Assembly (NCBI GenBank): GCA_002365595.1
Contig: DFAM01000013.1
Coordinates: 44,244-108,243 of the forward strand
DNA from: Acinetobacter sp. UBA3106
Lineage (GTDB): Bacteria; Pseudomonadota; Gammaproteobacteria; Pseudomonadales; Moraxellaceae
Direction of reading: 5' to 3'
DNA: 64,000 nt
A model generated the notes under the pieces. The model was not told the origin of the DNA. It made no database searches and saw only the letters and a list, made by a program, of their open reading frames with translations. Position numbers and translations under genes: made by a program. Numbering within the stretch: position 1 is the first letter of the stretch; every line of letters starts with the position of its first letter. Below are positions 18,536 to 28,217 of the stretch, one piece after another.

Positions 18536-19597
18536 ATGAGTATTCAAGTTAAAAATATTGAAAAACACTTTGGTGCATTCCATGCACTTAAAAACATTTC
18601 ACTAAATTTTCCAGATGGTCAGCTGGTGGCATTACTCGGTCCATCTGGCTGTGGCAAAACCACACTGCTGCGTATTATTGCAGGGCTGGAATCAGCCGAT
18701 GGCGGTCAAGTCATTCTAGAAGGCGAAGATGCAACAGATGTGCATGTGCGTGAACGTGAAGTCGGCTTTGTATTCCAGCATTATGCCTTGTTCCGTCATA
18801 TGACTGTATTTGACAATATTGCTTTTGGTCTGCGGGTTCGTCCGCGCAAAACCCGTCCATCAGAAGCTGAAATTAAAAAACGTGTCACCCGTTTGCTTGA
18901 TCTGGTTCAGTTGGGCTTTTTGGCGGACCGTTATCCTGCGCAACTCTCTGGTGGTCAACGTCAGCGTATTGCCTTGGCACGTGCTTTAGCCGTTGAACCT
19001 CGCGTATTACTGCTCGATGAACCGTTTGGCGCACTTGATGCCAAAGTGCGTAAAGAACTACGCCGCTGGTTACGTACCCTGCATGATGAATTGCACATTA
19101 CTTCTATTTTTGTAACCCATGATCAAGAAGAAGCTTTAGAAGTGGCTGACCAGATCGTGGTGATGAATAAAGGCAATGTTGAACAGATTGGTTCACCTCG
19201 TGAAGTGTATGAAAAACCGGCAACGCCGTTCGTATTCGACTTCCTCGGTCAAGCCAACCGTTTTGAAGGGCAAAACCAGCAAGGCATCATTCAGATTGGG
19301 GATGACCGTCTGCAACTGCCACAGGTGAAAAATGCTCCGCAAGGGAATGTGATTGCCTTTGCCCGTCCAAATGAACTGCGTATTCATGCAACACCACAGG
19401 AAAATGCCATTCAGGCCACTTTCCTGCGCGAAATCTGGATTGCCGGTAAAGTTCTGGCTGAACTTCAAGATCGTCAAGGCAATTTAATTGAAATTTCGCT
19501 TAACTCGGACGAAGCGAAACTACACCAATTCAAACCAAATCAAACCGTGTGGTTAAGTCCAACAGCATTGCATCTGTTTGCAAACGATGTCGCTTAA
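18536..19597 (+). CDS. cysA: Sulfate ABC transporter ATPase CysA
   Basis: Nucleotide-binding subunit that energises sulfate import. Walker [10 protein letters not shown], the Q-loop in [22 protein letters not shown], signature [15 protein letters not shown], Walker [12 protein letters not shown] and the H-loop [14 protein letters not shown] are all intact. The 353-residue length includes the C-terminal regulatory TOBE-like domain. It starts 11 bases after cysW. Confidence 0.97.
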   Translation: MSIQVKNIEKHFGAFHALKNISLNFPDGQLVALLGPSGCGKTTLLRIIAGLESADGGQVILEGEDATDVHVREREVGFVFQHYALFRHMTVFDNIAFGLRVRPRKTRPSEAEIKKRVTRLLDLVQLGFLADRYPAQLSGGQRQRIALARALAVEPRVLLLDEPFGALDAKVRKELRRWLRTLHDELHITSIFVTHDQEEALEVADQIVVMNKGNVEQIGSPREVYEKPATPFVFDFLGQANRFEGQNQQGIIQIGDDRLQLPQVKNAPQGNVIAFARPNELRIHATPQENAIQATFLREIWIAGKVLAELQDRQGNLIEISLNSDEAKLHQFKPNQTVWLSPTALHLFANDVA

Positions 19598-19650
19598 TAA
19601 CAAATAGATGGGGCAAAAACAGCCCCATCCTCTTTAGGGTAAACAGCATT

Positions 19651-20574
19651 ATGAATTTCCAACAATTAAGAATTATTCGAGAAACCGTTAGACAAAACTT
19701 TAATTTAACCGAAGCTTCGGCAGCACTTTACACCTCACAATCAGGGGTGAGTAAACACATCAAAGATTTAGAAGATGAACTGGGGGTACAGCTGTTTATC
19801 CGTAAAGGTAAACGTTTATTGGGCTTGACTGAACCGGGTCAGTCTTTACTCGGTATTGTTGAGCGCATGCTGGTCGATGCAGACAATATTAAACGTCTGG
19901 CAGATGACTTTAACCGCGTTGATGAAGGTACCTTGACCATTGCCACCACACATACCCAGGCGCGTTATGTGTTGCCGCCCATTGTGAACCAGTTTAAAAA
20001 AGAATTTCCGAAAGTTCACTTGATTTTGCAACAGGCGAGCCCGGTTGAAATTACCGAAATGTTGCTTCAGGGTGAAGCGGATATTGGCATTGCGACCGAA
20101 TCCCTCACCACAGAAGAAAATCTGGCCAGTGTGCCTTACTACAACTGGCAGCACAGTATTATTACACCGAAAGACCATGCGCTTGCCCACAAAGCAGACA
20201 TCACGCTGGAAGACTTGGCGCAATATCCGATTATTACCTACCATGGCGGTTTCACAGGTCGTTCTAAAATTGACAAAGCCTTTGAAGATGCAGGTATTGA
20301 TGTCGATATTGTCATGTCAGCACTGGATGCCGATGTCATCAAAACCTATGTCGAACTGAACATGGGGGTCGGTATAGTCAATAATGTTGCCTATGATGCT
20401 GAACGTGACTATCGTTTAAAGCAAATTCCAACTGATATCTTTGGTGTAAATACCACCTGGATTGCGGTGCGCAAAGGTCATTTGCTACGCGGTTATGGTT
20501 ATGAGTTTATTTCACTGTGCTCGCCAGAAGCTGACATTAAAGCACTGAAAAAAGTGGCTTATCCAGAAGACTAA
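19651..20574 (+). CDS. cysB: CysB-type LysR transcriptional regulator
   Basis: LysR-family activator of sulfur assimilation genes, responsive to O-/N-acetylserine or sulfate. The 307-residue product starts MNFQQLRIIRETVRQNFNLT at the ATG 19651; the helix-turn-helix is TEASAALYTSQSGVSKHIKDLE. The effector domain has the CysB/Cbl features TTHTQARYVLP and ITYHGGFTGRSKIDKAF. It follows cysA by 53 bases in the same direction, so it is probably co-transcribed with the transporter it controls. CysB and Cbl cannot be separated with certainty; the N-terminus fits CysB. Confidence 0.92.
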   Translation: MNFQQLRIIRETVRQNFNLTEASAALYTSQSGVSKHIKDLEDELGVQLFIRKGKRLLGLTEPGQSLLGIVERMLVDADNIKRLADDFNRVDEGTLTIATTHTQARYVLPPIVNQFKKEFPKVHLILQQASPVEITEMLLQGEADIGIATESLTTEENLASVPYYNWQHSIITPKDHALAHKADITLEDLAQYPIITYHGGFTGRSKIDKAFEDAGIDVDIVMSALDADVIKTYVELNMGVGIVNNVAYDAERDYRLKQIPTDIFGVNTTWIAVRKGHLLRGYGYEFISLCSPEADIKALKKVAYPED

Positions 20575-20589
20575 TTATTCCATTTTTTC

Positions 20590-20624
20590 TAAAATCAGGG
20601 ATATAAAAATATCCCTTTTTTTAT
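20590..20624 (+). terminator. Terminator of the sulfate operon
   Basis: Stem AGGGATAT/ATATCCCT (20597-20604, 20609-20616) with an AAAA loop, followed by a T-run. It lies shortly after the cysB stop. Confidence 0.75.
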
Positions 20625-20805
20625 TGATATTTTTACGCAACCTAATTCAAAACAATCATTTAAATATCAAAAACTTCAAACAACACTTGCCGATTATGCC
20701 TAAAATCAAATAAAGTAAAACATTGGATAAAAAACATTCAATTTCATGTTTATATTTATACTTTTTACAGACATTGAATCATTAAAAAATTAATTGAGGG
20801 TATCT

Positions 20806-22002
20806 ATGAAAGCTACGGCATTCGGCATCAGTCTTGGTATTTTCATGCCTGGCTACCTCTATGCTGCGGCACTGGAAACCTCTAACCAGTCCATCGCATC
20901 TTTTTTACAACCCGATCATTATGCCGAGTTCTCAACAGCCATTATAAAAGCCAAAATTTCTGGCAAAACCTATCGACCAGACCCGAATAACCCATCCACA
21001 TCTAGTGAAATTTCGACCCACAATTTTGCCAACACCTTTTATGTTTCGAATCTCGCATTAAAATTACAAGTACACCCGAATTGGTCTTTTGGGCTGATTT
21101 ACGATCAACCTTTTGGTACAGATATCGGCTACGCTTTAGAACCGATTAACACCAGTCCTGCCGATTTAGTCAATGCTGTAGATTTTGAATTGAATACCCA
21201 TAATTTAACCGCCCTGTTCGGTTATCAGCCTAATCCATCCTGGAATTTGTACACAGGATTAAGCTATCAAACCCTGGACACTCAGCTGAAAATTTCAGGA
21301 CAATCTATGGGAATACTGGCCGATTATGTTGCAGATACCGATCAAGATTCAGGCCTAGGCTGGTTAACCGGAATCAGCTATCAAATACCGGAATATGCCC
21401 TAAAAACCTCACTCACCTATCGTTCTAAAATTCGACATCAACCGCAATTTTATGAACAAACTTTTTCTACTCCTGCAATTCCGGCCTTGAATTTAAGCTT
21501 TAAACAGCCTATCAACATCGAAACCCCTCAGTCCCTGAACTTCGAGTTTCAATCGGGAATCACTCCGCGTAATCTGCTCTATACTTCATTACGTTGGGTG
21601 AATTGGGAAAAATTTAAAATGATTTCTCCCCTAATGAGTTCAAGTGCACCTACATCGGTCAATTTGGTGGATTATCAAAAAAATCAGCTTTCTGCAACCT
21701 TGGGACTGGCCCATATATTCAATGAGCAATGGACCGGAGCTCTAGATATAGGACTGGATTCAGGTATTGGCAATCCAGCTTCCACTTTAAGTCCTTCGGA
21801 TGATTACTATAGTCTGGGTGTCGGTGGTTTTTATAATCTGAACTCTAATTTATTTATTGCCGCGGGGATTAAATATTTTAGCCTTAACAAAGCCAAAGTT
21901 GAGCAGGATCAAGATGGTTCAGGCAGTTTATTTGGTGTGTTGTCTTCACTAGACAATAACCGGGCGGTTGCCTATGGATTCAAGATGGGTTATCGCTTTT
22001 AA
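20806..22002 (+). CDS. FadL-family outer-membrane transport protein
   Basis: A 398-residue outer-membrane beta-barrel of the FadL/TodX/OmpP1 family, which import long-chain fatty acids or other hydrophobic compounds. The ATG at 20806 is preceded by GAGGG. A signal peptide (MKATAFGISLGIFMPGYLYA) is followed by alternating amphipathic strands; WSFGLIYDQPFGTDIGY and the C-terminal AYGFKMGYRF with terminal Phe fit a barrel. It lies just after the sulfate cluster but has its own 230-base upstream region. The substrate is unknown; a link to FadE (32950) is only thematic. Confidence 0.88.
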   Translation: MKATAFGISLGIFMPGYLYAAALETSNQSIASFLQPDHYAEFSTAIIKAKISGKTYRPDPNNPSTSSEISTHNFANTFYVSNLALKLQVHPNWSFGLIYDQPFGTDIGYALEPINTSPADLVNAVDFELNTHNLTALFGYQPNPSWNLYTGLSYQTLDTQLKISGQSMGILADYVADTDQDSGLGWLTGISYQIPEYALKTSLTYRSKIRHQPQFYEQTFSTPAIPALNLSFKQPINIETPQSLNFEFQSGITPRNLLYTSLRWVNWEKFKMISPLMSSSAPTSVNLVDYQKNQLSATLGLAHIFNEQWTGALDIGLDSGIGNPASTLSPSDDYYSLGVGGFYNLNSNLFIAAGIKYFSLNKAKVEQDQDGSGSLFGVLSSLDNNRAVAYGFKMGYRF

Positions 22003-22044
22003 CTCAAAATAGTTTAAGTTTAAATAGCTTAATTTTGGAAAAAT

Positions 22045-22070
22045 AAAAAACGAGCCGAAGCTCGTTTTTT
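22045..22070. terminator. Bidirectional terminator between convergent outer-membrane protein genes
   Basis: Stem CGAGC-CGAA-GCTCG (22051-22064) with A-run and T-run on either side, between the FadL-like gene (+) and the OmpW-like gene (-). Confidence 0.85.
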
Positions 22071-22083
22071 ATTGCCTGAAAGA

Positions 22084-22812
22084 TTAGAAGCGGAAACTTA
22101 CACCCAGTTTAGCAACTGGTAGCCACTCGTATTTATTGTCATTTTCAATATCACGCTCTTCTTGCTCAACTGCAGAGATAAAATCTACCCCTGGTTGCGT
22201 AGTTACAGCAGTACCAGTCGCAGTTAAATTAGCTTGTGGGTTACCGTTGTAATAAGCACCGATTTCACCAAATACCCCCCAACGATTGGTAATTGCTGGT
22301 GAGAAACCGATACCTACATATGGAGCCAAATTGTTTTTATACGATAATTGACCACTGATATTTGCTCCACCAGTGCCAGCTACGAAGTCCGTACCGTTCA
22401 CTGTGAATCCTTCAGAAGCACCTACACGACGTTGGATATCGTAATCGTTATCAATATAACCGACACCAGCAGCCATATAGAACCAGTTTGCCCAAGGACG
22501 GATTTCAGCGTTTAAATAGGTTAGATTGTTTTCCATATCTAAATCATATTCTGATCCATTAATAGATAGATCATCCGACCAAGAAATATCACCGCCGTTA
22601 TAACCTAAAGTTACACCAACATACGGATTGGCACTCCAAGAAATAGCACCACCATAACCTGTTGTACCAACCTCAGCACGAACTGAGCCTGGTTTAAAGA
22701 AAGAGAATTCAGCAACGCCATCATTCGTTACTATTGTTTCATCTGCTGCCATAACAGAGCTAGCTGCTGTAGCTAATACAGAAATCGCCAAAATTTTATG
22801 TAAAGTTTTCAT
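22084..22812 (-). CDS. Outer-membrane beta-barrel protein (OmpW-like)
   Basis: A 242-residue exported protein with signal peptide MKTLHKILAISVLATAASSVMA and a beta-barrel pattern ending WLPVAKLGVSFRF (terminal Phe). I start at the ATG at 22812, preceded by GAGGAGAG; upstream in-frame codons lack a ribosome-binding site. Strand motifs such as NPYVGVTLGYNGGDISW and APYVGIGFSPAITNRWGVFGEIGAYY resemble small OmpW/OmpA-type barrels of Acinetobacter. Exact family and ligand are uncertain. Confidence 0.8.
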   Translation of the reverse strand: MKTLHKILAISVLATAASSVMAADETIVTNDGVAEFSFFKPGSVRAEVGTTGYGGAISWSANPYVGVTLGYNGGDISWSDDLSINGSEYDLDMENNLTYLNAEIRPWANWFYMAAGVGYIDNDYDIQRRVGASEGFTVNGTDFVAGTGGANISGQLSYKNNLAPYVGIGFSPAITNRWGVFGEIGAYYNGNPQANLTATGTAVTTQPGVDFISAVEQEERDIENDNKYEWLPVAKLGVSFRF

Positions 22813-23115
22813 TATTTCTCTCCTCAAAAATAACTTTTTTTTCATCATTAATACTATTTATGATGAGTTAACTATAAATGAGTTTATGACCACTTTTTAC
22901 CCACGTTTTGCTCATGTTTTGTTATTTTTTGATACATATTTATTTTCTTTTTGATAAACAAGTTATTTTTAAGTTTAAAATTTAACTTTAATTTCATTTT
23001 ATTAATATTTTATAATTCTAATTTATGATTAATTCCGATCCAAAGCCACTTTTTCATCTATTTCTGTCTCAATATAGTGTAAAATCTTGAAAATTTTTTT
23101 TCTGGAAGGAAGATC
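22813..23115. promoter_or_regulatory. Divergent intergenic region, OmpW-like gene / dapD
   Basis: A very AT-rich 303-base non-coding stretch. It must contain the leftward promoter of the outer-membrane gene and the rightward promoter of dapD; TATAGTGTAAAAT just before the dapD leader is a plausible -10 region and GGAAGGAAG is the dapD ribosome-binding site. No small gene or conserved RNA was recognised. Confidence 0.5.
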
Positions 23116-23937
23116 ATGTCTCAGCTTTCAACAATCATTGAACAAGCGTTTGAAGACCGTGCGAATTTCACAGCAGCGGATTGCTCACCTGAAATTCGTC
23201 AAGCCGTTGAAGAAGTCATTGCTGGCCTGGACAATGGTAGCTTACGTGTTGCTGAAAAAATCGAAGGTGAATGGGTTGTTCATCAGTGGATTAAGAAAGC
23301 TGTATTGTTATCCTTCAAATTGAATGATAACAAACCAATGGAAGCATGTGATCTTCGTTTCTACGACAAAGTCGACACTAAATTTGCTGATTGGACTGAA
23401 GAACAGTTTAAAGCTGCTGGCGTACGTGTAGTACCTCCTGCTGTGGCACGTAAAGGTTCTTTCCAGGCGAAAAACGTAGTATTGATGCCTTCTTATGTGA
23501 ACATCGGTGCATATGTAGATGAAGGTACCATGGTCGATACATGGGCGACTGTGGGTTCATGTGCACAAATCGGTAAAAATGTTCACTTGTCTGGTGGTGT
23601 AGGTATTGGTGGTGTTCTTGAGCCACTTCAAGCGAACCCAACCATTATTGAAGACAACTGCTTCATTGGTGCACGTTCTGAAATCGTTGAAGGCGTGATT
23701 GTAGAAGAAGGTTCTGTGATTTCAATGGGCGTATTCATTGGTCAATCTACTAAAATCTTTGATCGTGAAACTGGCGAAATCCATTACGGCCGCGTTCCTG
23801 CAGGTTCTGTAGTCGTATCTGGTAGTCTTCCATCTAAATGTGGTACTTACAGCCTATATGCTGCAATTATCGTGAAAAAAGTAGATGCGAAAACCCGTGC
23901 GAAAACCAGCCTGAACGATCTACTTCGCGAAGACTAG
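23116..23937 (+). CDS. dapD: Tetrahydrodipicolinate N-succinyltransferase
   Basis: Transfers succinyl from succinyl-CoA to tetrahydrodipicolinate in the succinylase branch of lysine and meso-diaminopimelate synthesis. The 273-residue product has an N-terminal helical domain and a left-handed beta-helix of hexapeptide repeats ([52 protein letters not shown]), matching DapD. GGAAGGAAG lies directly upstream. It stands alone, about 125 bases before queE. Confidence 0.97.
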   Translation: MSQLSTIIEQAFEDRANFTAADCSPEIRQAVEEVIAGLDNGSLRVAEKIEGEWVVHQWIKKAVLLSFKLNDNKPMEACDLRFYDKVDTKFADWTEEQFKAAGVRVVPPAVARKGSFQAKNVVLMPSYVNIGAYVDEGTMVDTWATVGSCAQIGKNVHLSGGVGIGGVLEPLQANPTIIEDNCFIGARSEIVEGVIVEEGSVISMGVFIGQSTKIFDRETGEIHYGRVPAGSVVVSGSLPSKCGTYSLYAAIIVKKVDAKTRAKTSLNDLLRED

Positions 23938-23991
23938 GTCTTAAATTTTTAGGAACTTAATATTCCTCAGAGCTTTAGTCGCTCTTCGTCT

Positions 23992-24028
23992 CTACGGTTA
24001 GCAATAGCCGTAGGGATTTTTATTTTTA
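23992..24028 (+). terminator. Probable terminator of dapD
   Basis: Stem CTACGG/CCGTAG (23992-23997, 24008-24013) followed by GGATTTTTATTTTT, upstream of queE. I considered a preQ1 riboswitch here and did not find the motif. Confidence 0.55.
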
Positions 24029-24061
24029 TACCCTATCTATCCTGAGTTGGATTATGTTGTT

Positions 24062-24772
24062 ATGAGTACTCTTCGATCTTCCGCTATTCCTGTTTCCGAT
24101 CCGTCTGCGGGGTTACGTATTACGGAGATTTTCTATTCATTACAAGGTGAAGCCAGCGCCGCAGGATTACCGACCGTATTTATCCGTTTAACCGGTTGCC
24201 CTTTACGTTGTACGTATTGTGATACTACTTATTCTTTTGAAGGTGGTGAGCGCAAATCTTTAGACGACATTATTCAAACCACACTCGATTTTAAAACACC
24301 TTATATTTGTGTGACCGGTGGTGAACCATTGGCACAGCCTAACGCCCTGCCATTGATGCAGCGTTTAGCCGACTTGGGCTGTGAAGTATCTTTAGAGACC
24401 AGTGGTGCTTTAGATGTGTCTAAGGTAGATCCGCGAGTTTCTAAAGTACTCGATTTAAAAACGCCAACTTCTGGAGAAGTTGCGCGAAATTTGCTTAGTA
24501 ATCTCGATCATTTAACCCGGCACGACCAAATCAAGTTTGTGATTTGTAACCGTGAAGACTATGAATGGTCAAAACAGCAAGTTGAACAATACACACTGGC
24601 CGACAAAGTCAGCACCGTCTGGTTCTCACCCGCTTTTGCTGTAGAAAAAGGCGCGGTGAAGTTACCGCAACTTGCGCGTGATTTGGCTCAATGGATTTTA
24701 GATGACCATCTCCCTGTTCGTTTCCAGTTGCAATTACATAAATTGCTCTGGAACGATGAAACCGGTCGTTAA
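24062..24772 (+). CDS. queE: 7-carboxy-7-deazaguanine synthase
   Basis: Radical SAM enzyme that rearranges 6-carboxytetrahydropterin to 7-carboxy-7-deazaguanine, on the way to preQ0 and queuosine tRNA modification. The cluster motif CPLRCTYC (Cx3Cx2C) is in [18 protein letters not shown], preceded by [20 protein letters not shown], and VTGGEPLAQ binds SAM. I start at the ATG at 24062 (236 residues) rather than the in-frame TTG at 24047. queC follows by 41 bases, forming a two-gene queuosine unit. Confidence 0.95.
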   Translation: MSTLRSSAIPVSDPSAGLRITEIFYSLQGEASAAGLPTVFIRLTGCPLRCTYCDTTYSFEGGERKSLDDIIQTTLDFKTPYICVTGGEPLAQPNALPLMQRLADLGCEVSLETSGALDVSKVDPRVSKVLDLKTPTSGEVARNLLSNLDHLTRHDQIKFVICNREDYEWSKQQVEQYTLADKVSTVWFSPAFAVEKGAVKLPQLARDLAQWILDDHLPVRFQLQLHKLLWNDETGR

Positions 24773-24813
24773 TCTGTTTTGTTTTTAAATACCTATTTTT
24801 TGGAGATTTGGAT

Positions 24814-25485
24814 ATGCGCCCTCGTGCCATAGTTTTGTTATCTGGCGGCTTAGACTCAACAACTTGTTTGGCTTGGGCGCAAGCACGTTATGAATGTATT
24901 GCTTTAAGTTTCATGTATGGTCAGCGTTCAACCACTGAACTGGATGCCGCTCGAGCATTAACCCAGCGTGCTGGTGTCGAACATCGTGTGATTAATATCG
25001 ATTTGGGTAACCTCGGTGGCTCTGCGTTAACAGACCATAACATTGATGTACCCGAACAGGAACAAGAAGGTATTCCTGTAACTTATGTTCCAGCACGTAA
25101 CACAATATTTCTGTCTTATGCGCTCGCCGCAGCCGAAGTTTTTGGTGCAGAAGCAATTGTGATTGGTATCAATGCCGTTGATTATTCAGGCTATCCTGAC
25201 TGTCGCCCTGAATTTATTGATGCTTTTGAACGCATGGCGCGCTTGGCAACCAAGGTGGGTGTAGAAGGAAAACCTCTTAAATTTGAAACACCTTTGTTAC
25301 ATTTATCCAAAGCAAATATCATTCGCTTAGGTATAGAACATGGCGTAGACTATAGTCAAACGGTGTCTTGCTACCAAGCAGACGACCAAGGACGTGCTTG
25401 TGGTAAATGCGATAGTTGCCGCTTACGTAAACAGGGTTTTGCTGACGCGGGTATCGCCGATCCGACACGTTATATACCGTCATAA
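24814..25485 (+). CDS. queC: 7-cyano-7-deazaguanine synthase
   Basis: ATP-dependent enzyme that converts 7-carboxy-7-deazaguanine and ammonia to preQ0. The PP-loop [10 protein letters not shown] is at the N-terminus; [21 protein letters not shown] is a family block; and [14 protein letters not shown] supplies the C-terminal zinc cysteines. The ATG at 24814 follows TGGAGAT at proper spacing; 223 residues is normal. Queuosine synthesis also needs QueD and QueF, which are not in this window. Confidence 0.96.
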   Translation: MRPRAIVLLSGGLDSTTCLAWAQARYECIALSFMYGQRSTTELDAARALTQRAGVEHRVINIDLGNLGGSALTDHNIDVPEQEQEGIPVTYVPARNTIFLSYALAAAEVFGAEAIVIGINAVDYSGYPDCRPEFIDAFERMARLATKVGVEGKPLKFETPLLHLSKANIIRLGIEHGVDYSQTVSCYQADDQGRACGKCDSCRLRKQGFADAGIADPTRYIPS

Positions 25486-25498
25486 CAGGGTACAGTAC

Positions 25499-25912
25499 AT
25501 GAAAAATTTGAAGTCAAACATTATTCTTTCTACATTGGTTTCTGCGGTTGCATTGATGGCTACTGCTTCAAATGCAGCTGAAACAAATAAGCTTCAAGAG
25601 GCTTATAAAAGCACTAATGTAAAATCTGCTTTAATTAATGTTTGTAAAGAAGAAACTGGCAAAGGTAAAAAACTTAGCTCAGCTGAAGTAAGCAAATACT
25701 GTTCTTGTGCAGTGGAAGCTGATGGCCGTTTAACCAATGCTCAAAAATGGGAAATCCAAAGTACCATTAACCAGAAGAAAAGCCCTGCAACTTTAGCTTT
25801 TGTACAAAAACAAAATAAAGATCTTCAAGCTTGTTTTGGTCCACAGTTAACAGGCAAACTTAAAAGCTTGACTGAAGAAGCAATGAAATCTGCTCAACAG
25901 CCTAAAAAATAA
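25499..25912 (+). CDS. Exported protein of unknown function
   Basis: A 137-residue protein with signal peptide MKNLKSNIILSTLVSAVALM and likely cleavage after SNA|AE. The mature part contains four Cys (VCKEETGK, YCSCAVEADG and QACFGPQL), suggesting disulfides or metal binding in the periplasm. It starts 13 bases after the queC stop and has its own terminator downstream, so it is probably transcribed with queEC although no link to tRNA modification is apparent. I do not recognise a named family. Confidence 0.75.
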   Translation: MKNLKSNIILSTLVSAVALMATASNAAETNKLQEAYKSTNVKSALINVCKEETGKGKKLSSAEVSKYCSCAVEADGRLTNAQKWEIQSTINQKKSPATLAFVQKQNKDLQACFGPQLTGKLKSLTEEAMKSAQQPKK

Positions 25913-25930
25913 GCTGACTTAGATTGAATA

Positions 25931-25957
25931 AGAGCCTGCACTTGCAGGCTTTTTTAT
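25931..25957 (+). terminator. Terminator after the queE-queC-exported protein unit
   Basis: Stem GCCTGCA/TGCAGGC (25934-25940, 25943-25949) with a two-base spacer, followed by seven T. Confidence 0.8.
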
Positions 25958-26062
25958 ATTTTAAAATTCATTATCAGTTGTGCATTAAATGCTTAAAAGT
26001 CGTTATCATTAACTGATAACTTCAAGATCAATATGACAATTTAACTTTATAAGGATCAATGC

Positions 26063-26521
26063 ATGTCTGCTATTACCCTGCCCAATCAAATTTTTCCAAC
26101 TACCACTGGAGAAATCAACCTAACTGAAATGCCAACAGAATGGCTGATTGTGTATTTTTATCCCAAAGATTCTACGCCCGGCTGTACCACTCAGGCGATT
26201 GGTTTCTCGTGCCTGAAAGACCAGTTTGATGCCTTAAATACCACTATTCTTGGGATTTCACGTGATTCTGTAAAAGCCCATCAGAACTTCACTGAAAAAC
26301 AGAATTTGAGCATTAATCTGATTAGCGACAAAGAAGAAGTATTATGTAAAATCTTTGATGTGATTAAAGAAAAGAACATGTATGGCAAACAGGTGATGGG
26401 CATTGAACGCTCAACCTTTATTTTCCATAATGGCAAACTCGTCAAAGAATACCGTAAAGTCAAAGCAGCGGGTCATGCTGAACAAGTGCTGGAAGACTTA
26501 AAAGCATTACAAGCAGCTTAA
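26063..26521 (+). CDS. bcp: Bcp-type peroxiredoxin (thiol peroxidase)
   Basis: A 152-residue thioredoxin-fold peroxidase that reduces hydroperoxides. YPKDSTPGCTTQA holds the peroxidatic Cys41. The resolving Cys usually five residues later in E. coli Bcp is Ile46 here, but another Cys occurs at position 50 (GFSCLKDQ), so the resolving mechanism may differ. The C-terminal block GIERSTFIFHNGKLVKEYRKVKAAGHA is typical. AAGGATC precedes the ATG. Monocistronic, with a terminator shared with argO. Confidence 0.9.
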   Translation: MSAITLPNQIFPTTTGEINLTEMPTEWLIVYFYPKDSTPGCTTQAIGFSCLKDQFDALNTTILGISRDSVKAHQNFTEKQNLSINLISDKEEVLCKIFDVIKEKNMYGKQVMGIERSTFIFHNGKLVKEYRKVKAAGHAEQVLEDLKALQAA

Positions 26522-26531
26522 ATTCTTTCTT

Positions 26532-26564
26532 AAAAAAGGCATTCATTTCCTAATGCCTTTTTTT
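26532..26564. terminator. Bidirectional terminator between bcp-like gene and argO-like gene
   Basis: Stem AAGGCATT/AATGCCTT with an eight-base loop, flanked by A6 and T7, between convergent genes. Confidence 0.85.
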
Positions 26565-26570
26565 ATTTAT

Positions 26571-27170
26571 TTAGCTCATTAAAGAAATGGCAATCGACCA
26601 CATTACGCAGCCAATCAGCACGTCCAATATTTTCCACGCTTGTGGACGTTGAAATATAGGCTGTAACAACCGCGCAGCATAACCCAAGCTAAAAAAGAAC
26701 AGGAATGATGCCGTGATAGCCCCTAAGGCAAAATATAATTGCGTGTTCGGATATTGAGTCGAAATTGAACCCAGTAATACCACCGTATCCAGGTACACAT
26801 GTGGATTCAGCCAAGTTAGTCCTAAACAGATCAACACCACCTTGCCTAAAGAAGGCACATGGTTTTGACTGGCCTCTAAACGCTGTTCACTTTTCCAGGC
26901 CTGATAAAAGTGCTGTGCGCCATATATAAACAAGAATGTTGCCCCGAAATACTTGGCAATATTTAGCCAATCGGGATGCAATAGAACCAGTTCTGAAAAC
27001 CCCAATACACCTGCTGCAATCAATATGGCATCAGACAAGGCACAACACAGGCAAATGGCAAAAACATGTTGCTGTTTTAAGCCCTGTTTCAATACAAATG
27101 CATTTTGTGCACCAATCGGTAGAATAAGACTTAAACCCATGGCAAAACCGTGTACGGCACTGTTCAACAT
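26571..27170 (-). CDS. argO: LysE/ArgO-family basic amino acid exporter
   Basis: A 199-residue inner-membrane exporter with about six hydrophobic helices. The N-terminal PIGAQNAFVLKQGLKQQH and the central GLTWLNPHVYLDTVVLLGS motif are characteristic of ArgO/LysE, which export arginine or lysine. It is divergent from an ArgP-like regulator (27286), the usual arrangement for a substrate-induced exporter. The exact substrate is inferred. Confidence 0.9.
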   Translation of the reverse strand: MLNSAVHGFAMGLSLILPIGAQNAFVLKQGLKQQHVFAICLCCALSDAILIAAGVLGFSELVLLHPDWLNIAKYFGATFLFIYGAQHFYQAWKSEQRLEASQNHVPSLGKVVLICLGLTWLNPHVYLDTVVLLGSISTQYPNTQLYFALGAITASFLFFFSLGYAARLLQPIFQRPQAWKILDVLIGCVMWSIAISLMS

Positions 27171-27261
27171 AACTACTTAACTTAAATAATTTAAAAATCT
27201 TGTCCTGAATTATCACCGCTTAAAATACAAATTAAGTATGATTAAGAAAATATCAGTTTTA

Positions 27262-27276
27262 CTAAGTTTTTCTTAG
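27262..27276. promoter_or_regulatory. Palindrome before argP, possible operator
   Basis: CTAAG-TTTTT-CTTAG, a perfect 5-bp inverted repeat ending nine bases before the argP start. Its place between divergent argO and argP suits LysR-type autoregulation, but it could equally occlude the ribosome-binding site as an RNA hairpin. Confidence 0.35.
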
Positions 27277-27285
27277 ATTACATTT

Positions 27286-28176
27286 ATGCTCTCAAATAAA
27301 TCATGCGAAGCTTTTCTTGCCGTAGCTGAATCCGGCAGTTTTGAAGAAGCCGCTCAACAGCTTTGCATTACTGCATCTGCGGTAACCTTACGCGTGCAAA
27401 GCTTGGAAAAAGATTTGGGACAGATTTTACTGCTGCGCGAACGTCCATGTCGGGTCACTCAAGCGGGTCAAAAGCTGTTAGAGCATTTACAGCATCAACG
27501 ATTACGTGAACAGAATCTTCTGCAACAATTCATGGGACAATCCAGTCAGCATGAATTTCATCAATTCAGTATTGCCACCAATGCCGACTCTTTATCGACC
27601 TGGCTGCTCAAAGTCCTGCAAACCACATTAATCAAGCATAAAATTGCCTTAAAACTGTCGCTGGATGATCAGACCCAAACCCATCAGCTACTTGAAACCG
27701 GTCTGGTCAATGCGTGTATCTCGACTGAATCAACTGCCATGAAAGGCTGTGAAGTGCATTACCTGGGACAGATGACTTATCGCATGGTAGCCACACCTTC
27801 TTTTGTAGAAAAGTGGTTTAAAGATGGCATTTATCGTGATGCGTTAAGACAGGCCCCTGCGATTATTTTTAATGATAAAGATTTGATGCATCATCAGGTG
27901 ATTCTGAATTTGTTTGGATTAAACCAGCAAAGCTATTCACATTATTTTATTCCTTCTTCTACCGCTTTTTTAGAAGCAGTGCATCTGGATTTAGGTTTTG
28001 GTTTGTTGCCTGAATATCAAATTGGTGATGATCTGCAGACCGGGAAATTGATGGAAATTATGCCAAACGCCAAAACCGAGATGAAACTGTATTGGCATCA
28101 CTGGAAGCAGCAATCTGTGCTACTGCAACAATTGACGATTGACCTGCTCGAAAAGGCTCAACAGCAGATGAATTAA
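27286..28176 (+). CDS. argP: ArgP-type LysR regulator
   Basis: A 296-residue LysR-family regulator. The helix-turn-helix lies in residues 7-45 (CEAFLAVAESGSFEEAAQQL then ITASAVTLRVQSLEKDLG), the pattern of ArgP/LysG proteins. These activate divergent argO/lysE exporters in response to basic amino acids. The C-terminal effector domain is intact. It is divergent from the argO-like gene with a 115-base gap. Confidence 0.9.
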   Translation: MLSNKSCEAFLAVAESGSFEEAAQQLCITASAVTLRVQSLEKDLGQILLLRERPCRVTQAGQKLLEHLQHQRLREQNLLQQFMGQSSQHEFHQFSIATNADSLSTWLLKVLQTTLIKHKIALKLSLDDQTQTHQLLETGLVNACISTESTAMKGCEVHYLGQMTYRMVATPSFVEKWFKDGIYRDALRQAPAIIFNDKDLMHHQVILNLFGLNQQSYSHYFIPSSTAFLEAVHLDLGFGLLPEYQIGDDLQTGKLMEIMPNAKTEMKLYWHHWKQQSVLLQQLTIDLLEKAQQQMN

Positions 28177-28217
28177 AAAATAGACGTTAGTAGATATTTT
28201 ATGACAAATCCGGCAGC

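Noticed and set aside
20794..20805. TTG start for the FadL-like gene
   Set aside because: The ATG at 20806 has GAGGG at the right distance and begins a normal signal peptide.
23938..24061. PreQ1 riboswitch before queE
   Set aside because: The region has a terminator-like hairpin but not the short H-type pseudoknot sequence of preQ1 aptamers; also queE makes an intermediate upstream of preQ1.
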